A stretch of 43,962 nucleotides of DNA, from contig QJWJ01000435.1 of assembly GCA_003235365.1 (NCBI GenBank), forward strand, positions 1-43,962. The letters run 5' to 3'. Below the pieces are notes generated by a model that did no database searches, was not told where the DNA came from, and saw only the letters and a program-made list of their open reading frames with translations. The DNA comes from Deltaproteobacteria bacterium. GTDB taxonomy: Bacteria; Myxococcota_A; Polyangia; Polyangiales; Polyangiaceae. Positions within the stretch are counted from its first letter, which is position 1, and the number at the start of each line of letters is the position of its first letter. Shown piece after piece: positions 9,431 through 19,300 of this stretch. The position numbers and the translations under genes are program-made.

Positions 9431-10302
9431 GCGTCGAGCCCCAGTTCCAGGGCGATCCGTTTTCGGAAAGCTTCGTGAATTTGCTTAGTTAAAGGACCAG
9501 GCGTCCCGCCCGCAACGGGCCGTCCATCGATCTGAACGACGGGCACGAGCTCGCGAATGCTCGACGAGATGAACACCTCGTCCGCCGCCAGCAACTCCTC
9601 GGGTGTCGCGAGAACGTGACGGACGGTCAGCCCCAGTTCGGCGGCTGCAGCGATTGCGCGATCTCGGGTGATGCCCAGCAGGATGCCCGAGTCCGGCCCC
9701 GGCGTGAAGACTTCACCTTTCACTACATGAAAGACATTCGAGGTAGCCCCTTCCACGACTCGTCCGCCTGCGTCGACGATCAGCGCCTCGTGAGCATTAC
9801 TCTGCCGTGCAGCGCGTGTTCCCAAGACCGCTACCAAGTAGTTGCCAATCTTCGCGCCTTCGGCGGCGGTGGCGTCGGAAGGGCGCATCGTCTTGAACGT
9901 TACGACGGAAACCCCGCGCTGGTAGGTTTCAGGCGCCAGCGCAACCAGTGGGCGCACGATGACCACCCGTAGCGCGACGTCGGCGAGCGCAGGATCCAAC
10001 CCGAAGTCCCCCTGCCCCCGCGTCACCATCACGCGCACGTACGATTCGGTGTTGAGGCTGGCGGCCAGCGCCTGCCGGACCTCTGCCGCCAACTGCGCGG
10101 GACCGACCGGCATGGGGATGTAAACGAGCGACGCGCTCCGCTGCAAGCGCGCCAGGTGTTCGTCCAATGCAAAAGGGATCCCCGCATAGGTCCGAATCGT
10201 CTCGAATACGGAGTCTCCAAACAGGAAGCCGCGATCGAACACACTGACGTGCGCGTGCTCGGGGGCAACGAGCTGCCCGTCGATCATTACGGTGACGGCC
10301 AT
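9421..10302 (-). CDS. Class IV PLP aminotransferase (branched-chain aminotransferase / aminodeoxychorismate lyase fold)
   Basis: Fold-type IV PLP enzyme, 293 residues from the ATG at 10302; a TTG at 10311 would add three residues. Visible: SVFDRGFLFGDSVFETIRTY (~20-39), the conserved N-terminal family block; the catalytic lysine K151 in EGAKIGNYLVAVL; EALIVDAGGRVVEGATSNVF, with the phosphate-binding and PLP-pyridine Glu region; and GILLGITRDRAI. The family includes IlvE, D-amino-acid transaminase and PabC, which sequence alone separates poorly. IlvE-like transamination of branched-chain or aromatic amino acids is most likely. It lies ~33 bp behind the giant TPR gene on the same strand and is probably co-transcribed with it. 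Confidence 0.88.
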   Translation of the reverse strand: MAVTVMIDGQLVAPEHAHVSVFDRGFLFGDSVFETIRTYAGIPFALDEHLARLQRSASLVYIPMPVGPAQLAAEVRQALAASLNTESYVRVMVTRGQGDFGLDPALADVALRVVIVRPLVALAPETYQRGVSVVTFKTMRPSDATAAEGAKIGNYLVAVLGTRAARQSNAHEALIVDAGGRVVEGATSNVFHVVKGEVFTPGPDSGILLGITRDRAIAAAAELGLTVRHVLATPEELLAADEVFISSSIRELVPVVQIDGRPVAGGTPGPLTKQIHEAFRKRIALELGLDAVP

Positions 10303-10335
10303 GGTCGTCAATTCGTGCTGGCCATCGACGCGGCC

Positions 10336-13300
10336 TCAGCCCTTGAGCTCGGCAGCCAGGTCCACCGCTTTCTGCAGCCCTGAATCGGCTTGCAGCGCAC
10401 GTTCCACCATCTGTTCGGCCTTCGTCTTCTCCCCCAGGCGCTGGTGAACGACCGCGAGGTAGTAGAAGATCTCGGCCTTGGTGATTGGGCTGTTCTTGTC
10501 CAGCTTCTGCAACAACAACGCGCGGAACATCTGCTGTGCGCGCTTCAAGTCGTCGATCTCCAACGAGAGTTGCCCCAGCGCGTGCAGCACGGCGATGTTG
10601 CCCGGTTCAATCCTGAACGCGCGGTCCAACTCCTCAGCTGCCTTCTCGAGCTGACCCTGCTTCTGATAGGCGGTGGCGAGACGCCGGTGGATCTCGGCGA
10701 GCTCCTTGCTTCGACGCGTGCCGTAGGACTCGACTACCTTCTCCAGAGTCTCGATGGCTTGCTGGGCGCGTGACGATGCGTTGTAGGCATCGCACAGCTC
10801 CAGCAGAAGCTCCCGATCTCCAGGTACTGCCTCGTTCGCCTTCTCCAGCAACTCGGCCGCCGTCGACCAATCGGATAGCTGCCCCGAGAAGACCGCGGCC
10901 GCTTGACGCAACAGCCCCACCTTGTCCTTGTCAGACTCGGCGCGATCCGCGTCACCCGCCAGCAAGCGCCCGAGTTTGTCCCACAGTCCGGCATCCTCGT
11001 ACAAGCTCTTGGCTTGCTGTCGAAGCTCGACATCGTCGGGTGAATGGCTCATCGCCGTCTCGAGCGTCGTCGCCGCGCGCTCGTTGTCTTCGATCTGGAG
11101 GTATGCGTTGGCGAGCAGCTTGAGCGCAGCCGCCTTGCGTTCACCTGAGGTCAGCTCGCACAATCGGTCGAGATAGCCGATGGCCTCATGCGTCTGGCCC
11201 GCGTCCATGTTGAGCCGCACCAGCGCATCCAGCGCCGCCTCGTGGTTCGGATCTTTGTCGAGAACCCGAGTGAAGGACTCCATGGCACGAGCGGGATCGC
11301 CGATCTTCGATTCGTAGATCTCGGCCAGGCGAACCTCGAAATCGAGCTCAGCGCGCTCGTCGCCGCGTTCACGTGCGGCGGCGATCTGTTCGTTCAGCAG
11401 CTCCGCCAGCAGTTCGTCCTTGCCGAGCTCCTCGTACAGTTTGCTCAGCTCGACTACGGCCGCGCTGTTGGTCGGGTCGTCTTCCATGGCGATGCGCAGC
11501 GTTTCCATTGCGGACTCGGCGTCTTCGAAACGCTCGCGTTGCAGCTGCGCCAGTTCCAGCCGCAGCTCGGCGCGCGCCGCGGCCTCATCGCGTACCTCGA
11601 TGATGCGCTCCAGCAGACGCGCCAGATCTTCGTATTGACCTTCAGCTTCGAACAGCGCGCGCAGGCCCGTCGCCGCCGCAGCATCGAGTGGATCGTCTTC
11701 GAGGGCTCGCTCGAGCAACGCGATCGCGCCCTGCGCGTCCTTCAATTGGACGCGCGCCAGCTCCGCGCCGCGGTGTCGCAGCCGACGAAGCTCGTCGGCA
11801 TCCATCACGAGGTCCAGCAAGCGATGGATCAAACCAAACGTTTCGGCGAAGTCACTCGCGCGCTCTCGAAGTTCTGCAAGTTGGCGGATTGCCCAAACGT
11901 TGTCCGGCAAGATCGTCAGCGCCTCGCGCAACGTCTCTTCCACCACGGTGGGGTCGGCGTGCGCCGAAGCCGTTTCGACCGCGGCCCGGAACAGCTCCTC
12001 CTGTGACCCCTCATCCAACTGCAGACGCGCCCGGGCCCGGAGCGTTTCCACCCGTCCCGCTTCGTTGCCGGCGCCGCGTTGCAGGGCCTCGAGTTCAATC
12101 AAGACTTCATCGCTGGTCGGGTCGAACTTGAAGGCGCGTTTCAAGGCCTCTTCTGCCTTGTCGTTTGCCCCGACACGCTTCGCATACCAATCGGCAGCAC
12201 GCACCGCGAGCTCTCGACCGATGTCCGGCGCGATGTCCGTGCTTTGAATGAGCACGTTGGATAGCGCCTCGGCCGCCGACTCCCACTTGCCCGAGACCCC
12301 GGCGAGGCGTTCGATCTCGTCGACCATGGACCCGTCGGCAGGGTCGTCGATCAACCCGTCCTGAAGCACCGTCTGGGCGCCCGCGGCGTCGTTGAGCTCC
12401 TCCTCCAGGACTCGAGCCAGGCCACGTCGCATCTCGATCCGCTCGCCAGGTGTCTCAGCGAAACTGACGCGCTTGCCGTAGAGCCCTGCGAGCTTGTCCA
12501 GAGTGCCACGACTTCGATAGACCGATTCGAGGATCTCCGACGCTTCGTCGAACAGGTCGGGGCGATCGGTGAATCCCTCCAGTTTGGCAACCGCCTCGTC
12601 GAGGGTCGGTTCCAGATCCAGGGCCGTGCGCAGCGACGCGAGCCCCTGCCCGGTCTCGCCGAACTCGTCCGATTGGATCACGGCCAATCGATAATAGAGG
12701 GAAGCCCGTTCGGAGTCGGTGTCGACCAACGCCGTGCGGCGCTCGAGCACGTCGACCAGTTCAGTCCAGTTCTTCGACTGATCGTACAATCGATCGAGCG
12801 CCAGCAGCAGGTCGGGTTCGTCGCCGACCTGGTCCACGGCTTTGCGGTAGGCATCGATGGCGCGCCCAGCGTCCACCAGGCGAGATTCTGCGATGTTGCC
12901 GAGCCGCGCAAACAAGTCACGCGCGAGATCCGCTTCGAAGGTATTGTTCGCGCGTTCACTCAGCGCATCGGCATAACTGGCCCAGTCCTGGGTCTGCTGA
13001 CACAGGTCTTCGATCCGAGCGTGGAGCTCGAGGTCTTCGGGGACCTCCGCCATCCCACGCAGCAGGGCCTTCTTGGCGCCCTCCACGTCTTGCAGCTCGT
13101 CGTGCAGTACTGCCGCGATCGCCCTGAGGGTGTCGGCACGAGTATGCGGGTCGCTTTCGACGGTCAGTCGCATCTCCAACACCTCGACGTGCTGACCGCT
13201 GGCGCCAGTACCACGCAGCGCCGGGACCAAGATCTCCGCCACACGCTCGCGGAGGTCCTCGTGCTGGTTGCCGAGGTCCATCACTCTCGCGCGAGAGTGC

Positions 13301-16300
13301 TCGTCCGCGGGCAGCGTCTCCAGAACCGACGCGTACGCGTCGAGCGCCTCGTCGAAACTCTCGAGACGGGTAACGAGAATGTCGCCCATCTCACGCTGAG
13401 CGGCAACCCGCGCTTCCACGGTTTCCGCGGCTTCGACCATCACGCGTAGATTGTCCAGCGCTTCGGGCCAACGGGCCTCCACCTTGTACAACCGTTGCAA
13501 GCGGCTGAGGATCTCAGCGTCTTGGGGCTTACGTTCCGCGGCTTGGGTCAACATGTCTATCGCCGAGCTGCGGTCGGAGAACTGCTCCTCGTAGAGCTTG
13601 CTCGCCGCGAGCAGCAACTCGTAGCACAGGTCGACGTCATCGACGTCAGCCACCTCGACGCGGCGCTGATACAGCTCGACCAGCCGCTGGTGGTCGCGCT
13701 TGGCTTCGTACAACTCGATCAAGCAGTCCAAAGTGAACGCGCTGACCGGGTCGAGGTCCACGGCCTTTTCGTAGGCAGCAATCGCCTCGTCCTGCTGATT
13801 GAGCAAGTCTCGACGGCCTTCGCCGATGCGACGCCAAATGCTTGCTCGTTCTTCGTCGTCCAACACCAAGTCGGCCTTCGCGACGAGCACCCAATCGAGC
13901 GTTTCCCAATCGCTGAGCAAGGTGGCCAGAGCCTCCATGCGTTCCACGGGCTCGAGTTCGTGGGGATCCAAGTCGTAAACTTGCTTGTAGGCCTCGAGCG
14001 CAGAACGCGGGTCGTCACGTGGGCCGTCGTGTACTTGCGCCAGCTTCAGCCAGTAGTCGCGAACGATCGACGGTGCATCCTCTCGCGCCACCACACCGTC
14101 GTAAACCCGTGCCAACTCATCCCAGGATCCGGTCAGCTCCGCCAGGCGTTCGAACTCGGCCTTGACGTCCATGTCGTCTGGTTCGATCTGGATGGCAGCC
14201 ACCAGTGCCTGCAAGGCGCGACGCGCGTCCCCGCCACGCTGCTCCCACAAGGTCGCGGTCTGCCGCAACACGTTCACCTTTTCCACGTTGTCTGGAGCAA
14301 GAGCAAAGCGATCCTCGTTCAATTTGATCAAGTGGCGCCAGTCGTCGGCTTGCTCGTACAGAGGCGTCAGTATCTCGACGACACGCTGCCGCTGGCTGCG
14401 GTCTTGGCGAAGCGATTCCAGCTCGGCGATCGCTTCGGCGTGCGTCGGGTCGAGGCGCACGATCTCTTCGAGCTGATCGACCGCCCGCGACGGGTCGCGC
14501 AGCTCGTGTCGGCACAGCTTCGCCAATGCCATGCGGAACGTGATCGCTTGGCGCGCATCGGATGCGACCTCCGCGCGTTTGAGTACCAACTCGTAGAGGT
14601 CCTCGAAACGCTCCGTGTCGTAGTACAAGCGACTCAGAGTATCTAGCGCACGCGGGTCGTCTGGATTGATGTCGAGAGCCTCGATGTAGGTATCGATGGC
14701 GTCGACTTTACGGTCGAGCCGCTCGTGCTGAAGGCTGGCGATGACATGCAGCAGTGCCAAGCGATCCTCCGCGTCGAAACGGTGATCCAGGGTGGCACGA
14801 TGCAACTGAACGCGTTCTTCGTGGCGTTCCAACGCTTCGAGGATCCCGTCGACGGCGCGAAACAACGAAACATCTTCCGGCAAGAAAGCCAAAGCGCGTC
14901 GGTAGAACTTGAGCGCCTTCTCCATCTCCCCGAGCTCTCGGTACAACTCGCCGCTGCGTCGGCAAAGCTGGGCCGTCGACTCGTCGTCGTGGCTCACCTC
15001 GTCGAGCTCGTGCGCGTAGATCTCGACCAGTCGTGATCGACTGTCAGACACCTTGGCGAGACGCTCCAGCTCCGACACCGTGGACTCGTCGGTGAGGTCC
15101 TCGTGGAACAGCTTCGCCACGGTTTCCAGTGCCGCGCGGTAGTCTTCCTTCTGCTCCTCGTGCAGCTGAGCCAACCGTTGCAGCAACTCGCGACGCTCGA
15201 CGCTGTCGGCCGTGTCCAGCCGGGCCTCGATCGTGGCCATGACGTGATCGTAATCCGAGCGCGCCAGGTAGATCGGCTCCAAATGCTCGCCCGCCCGCGC
15301 CCGCCATTGCGGCTCCACGTCGGGCGCCATCAGCGCTTCGAGCTCTTTGACGGCGGGTTCGCAACGCGCATCGACCTCCAGCGCCGCTTCCAACTCATCG
15401 AAAGCCCGATTGGCATCTCCGAGCTTGTCGACTGCGGTCTTCGCGATGCGCACGTGAAGCAACGCTCGATCCGCGCCGTCGGTCTCCAACTGACGTTGGT
15501 ACAACTCGATGAGCGCCTCCCAGCGCTCCTCGCGAACGTACAGCGCCTCGAGGTTGGCGATCGTCTCGCGGTCGAGCCCGGTCTCCAAGATAGTCTCGTA
15601 GACGCGGATGGCATCGTCGGGGCGCTGCATCTTTTGGTCGAGCAGCTTCGCCCTCCACGACATCAACGTCTTGCGGCGCGCATCGTCCGTGGACAGCTCA
15701 CCTCGTCGCTCGAGGATTTCGAGCAGGTTCGGTGTATCGTCGGCCTTGGCGTAGAGCTCCTGCAACGCCTCGAGCGCCTGGTCCGAGTCCGGCTGTATCT
15801 CGAGCCCTTTACGGTAGTACTCGAGCGCCAACTCGTTGTCGGACAGCTCGTCGCGCCCCAGTTCGGCGATGCGCATCAGCACGGAAAACTGAATCTCTCC
15901 GTCGAAAATCTCCGGCGCGATCTTCTGCAACACTGCTACCTGCTCGTTGCGACGGCCAGTTTCGCGGGCGAACCGCTCCAGTCGCTGCAACCACTGCTGG
16001 GGATCGGTGTGCCCCACCGCTTCACCCACTGCCCGCACCGTGAGATCGAAAGCCTTGGCAGAGTCAGACAGTGCATCGCTGGCGACCTCGACAGCGCGCT
16101 GCAACGCGACGAGCCGGTCCAGCGGATCTTGCTCGGCGTCGACGACCGTTTCGAGAACCCCCAGCAGGCGTGCGTCGTCACCGTCGCCCTCGTACAGAGG
16201 CATCAGGATCTCGGCCGCTTCCTTTCGATTGAGCGGGTCGTCACTTTCGAGCATGGCACGGAGCGCCTCACGCGCGCGGGCGTGGCTCGGATCCATGCCG

Positions 16301-19300
16301 GTGATCTGGCGGTAGGCTTCGAGCGCTCCACCCGGATTCGACAAGTGGTGGCGACGCAAGTCACCGAGGCTCGCAAGCAAGTCGAGTCGTTCCTCTTGCT
16401 CCAACGGCTCGTCGAGCAACATGCCGATGGCATCGGCGAGGTCCTCCCACCGTTCGGTCCCCCGATACAACTCCGCCAGGGCCGAAAGCGTCACCCGATC
16501 AGTGCCGAACTCGTCGAGCATGGCACGGTAGGCATCGATCGCGTTATTTGCGTCCTCGAGGCGCTCAGCGAACACCAACGCCCGGCGCCTCATGAACGTA
16601 CGCCGCACGTCTTCTTCGGTCGCCAAACGGCTACGAATGTCGAGCACCTCCACCAACTCGGTCCACGCCGAACTCTTCTCGTACAAGCGATCGAGCGCGA
16701 CGAGCGCCAGCTCGTCGTCGGGAACGTCTTCCATGCGCGACCGCCATGCAGCAATCGCGTCGGCGTCCTTCTGCAGCTCTTGCTCACACAGTTCGGCAAT
16801 CTGACGCCAGAGCTCGGCGCGAGCATCTGCATCGTGCTCCAAACCGAGCTGGACGCGAAGGGTTTCAACCAACGGTGCGTACGCTGCGCTCTGACGCTGC
16901 AGCCGCTCCAGAGCCTTCGCCGCCGGCAGAACCAGGTCCGGGTCGGCCGGATCGAGAACCATCGCCTGGTGGTAAAGCGTTTCCGCTCGCTCGCGGTTGT
17001 CCAAGGACTCGTCGTACACCGCCGCGGCCTGCATCAGGATTTCGCCTTTGAGGTGGAGGGTCTCCGCATTCGCGGCGGCGGTTTCCAGCGCGTCAGCAAC
17101 GCGGACGGAAGCCCCCAACCGCCCAGAGATCCGCAACAACTCCTCACGGCCCTCGGAGAACGCCGGGTCGAGAGGAACGAGCTCCAAGAACGCGGCCAGT
17201 GCCCCCTCGTCGTCTTTGAGCCGATCGTTTTTCAACTCGGCGATCTGGCGCAGCAAGTCTCTCTGCTCGACCGGGTCGGTGTCTTCTGCTTCGGCCAACG
17301 CAGTGCGACGGACTTCGAGCACCCGCACCAGATCGCGGATCTCGTCCCGTGATTCGTAGACGCGTTCGAGCGCGCGTGACGCGGCAACCCGCAACGTCGT
17401 CACGCCGAGCAGGCGTTCCGCCAATTCACGCGCGTCGGAGTTGCCGAGTTCGTCGACGAGTACCTCTTCGACGAAACGAAACGCCGCTTCGGGATGGTGA
17501 AGCTTGTCGAGGTGAACGCGCGCCAACCGCAAACGGAAGTCGTTGGCCGCTCCGCCACTGGCGAGTTCGAGCCGAATGGTCAGCAGCGAAGCCAACTGTT
17601 CGAACCGTTCGTGCCTGGTCCAGAGCCTGTCGAGAGCCTCCAGCGCCAACGAATGGTGAGCGTCGATCTCGAGAATCGTCTCGTAATAGGCCATCGCCGA
17701 CTTCGAGTCGTCCATGAACTCTTCACAGATCATGGCGACCTCGCACAACACCTCTATCTTCGCTTCGGGGTCGTCTACCGCTTCGATCGTTTGGTCGTAG
17801 AGCGACTGCAGCTCGTGCCAGCGCTGAGCACTGGTCAGAATCTGCTTGAGCTTGGCGAAGGCTTCGACATCACCGGGATCGTCGGTCAGCAGTTGCTCCA
17901 AGTATGGTGTCGCTCCGACGGGGTCCCCGAGCTGCTCCTCGTGCAGCACGGCCGCGCGCTCACAGAGTTGACGGCGCACCTCCGGCGCGACATCCCCCCG
18001 CAGCACGTCGCGGTATACGTCTGCCAGCTCCGTGGGTCGCCCCGACGCCGCTGACAGCGTCGATGCGCGATCCCAATTGTCGATCAGGTCGGGAAACTCT
18101 CGACAAGCAACCAACGACATTTCGAACGCCTTGCCGAACGAGTCGAGGTGCTCGTACACCGTCATCGCTCGATTGAGCAGCTCCAAACGCCGCGCCGGCT
18201 CCTTCTCGATGTCGAGCAACACGCTCAACGCGTCGGCCTCGCGCCGACGTTCGTCTGCAGAGTGATAGACGTCCGCCAACGCTTCGGCGGCTTGGCGCTT
18301 GGTCGCATCGACCTCGACCAGCCGTTGCAACACTTCGACGGCGCGCGCGACGTCACCGTCGCTCGAACGCAGTGCCTCGAGTGCGCGCAGCGTCGCCGCC
18401 AACGCATCCTCGGCCTTGCCCAGGGAGTCGAGACAGATCTCGGCCAGCCGAAGTTCGAGCACGATGCGCTCGGCCTCGGCGACGTTGTCCTTGAACTTCT
18501 CGATCGCCTCGGCGGCGGCCCCAGCTCGATCGAGCTGCAGTAGCAAGCCGGGCAACGCACTGATCGCATCGACGTCATCGGGCTTCTCGTCGAGGATGCG
18601 CTGATACAGCTCCGCCGCGCGCTCCGTGTCGCTTTCGAAGCGGGCCCAATCGTGCAGCAGCGAAATGCGAGTGTCGTGGTCGGGGGCGTGCTCGGCACGA
18701 AAGCCAAACAGCCAGCGCATCTCGTCGATGTCGCCGAGTGAACGCAGCAGCTGCCCGAGCCGAGCAGCAAGCTCGGTATCGTCTGGAGCGGCGACGAGCA
18801 CGCGTTTCAGAGCGGCAGCCGCTTCGCCAGGCTGACCCAACTGCTGTTCGTAGGCCCTTGCCAAACACAGCTCCAAGGCTCTGGCGCGCTCGGTGCCGAT
18901 GCTCGGCGGCGCTTCCTCGGCCGCAGCCTTGCCCTTCTTCTTCTTGCCACCCTTCTTGCTGGACTTGGGCGCGGGCACCGCAGCGAGCTGAGCCTTGATC
19001 GCCTCGACGTACGGCAGCCACTCGCCGGCATCCGCGCAAGCTCGCTCGAGCTGCTCGAGGGCCCCGGGATGCTCCGGCGCCACGTCGTACGCCATGCGCG
19101 CGAATCTGACTCCGGCGTCGCGATCGCTGAGACGCTGAGCGCTGACCGCGTAGAGCTTGGAGTAGAGATCGTACTGATCAGTCGGGGTCTGCGTGTCGGC
19201 GAGCAACGACTCGTACAGCGCCGGCAAACGGGCCCACTTCTCGTCGCTCTCGTACAACGGCACGAGCGCACGCGCCGCTTTGGTATCCATCGGGTCGGCA

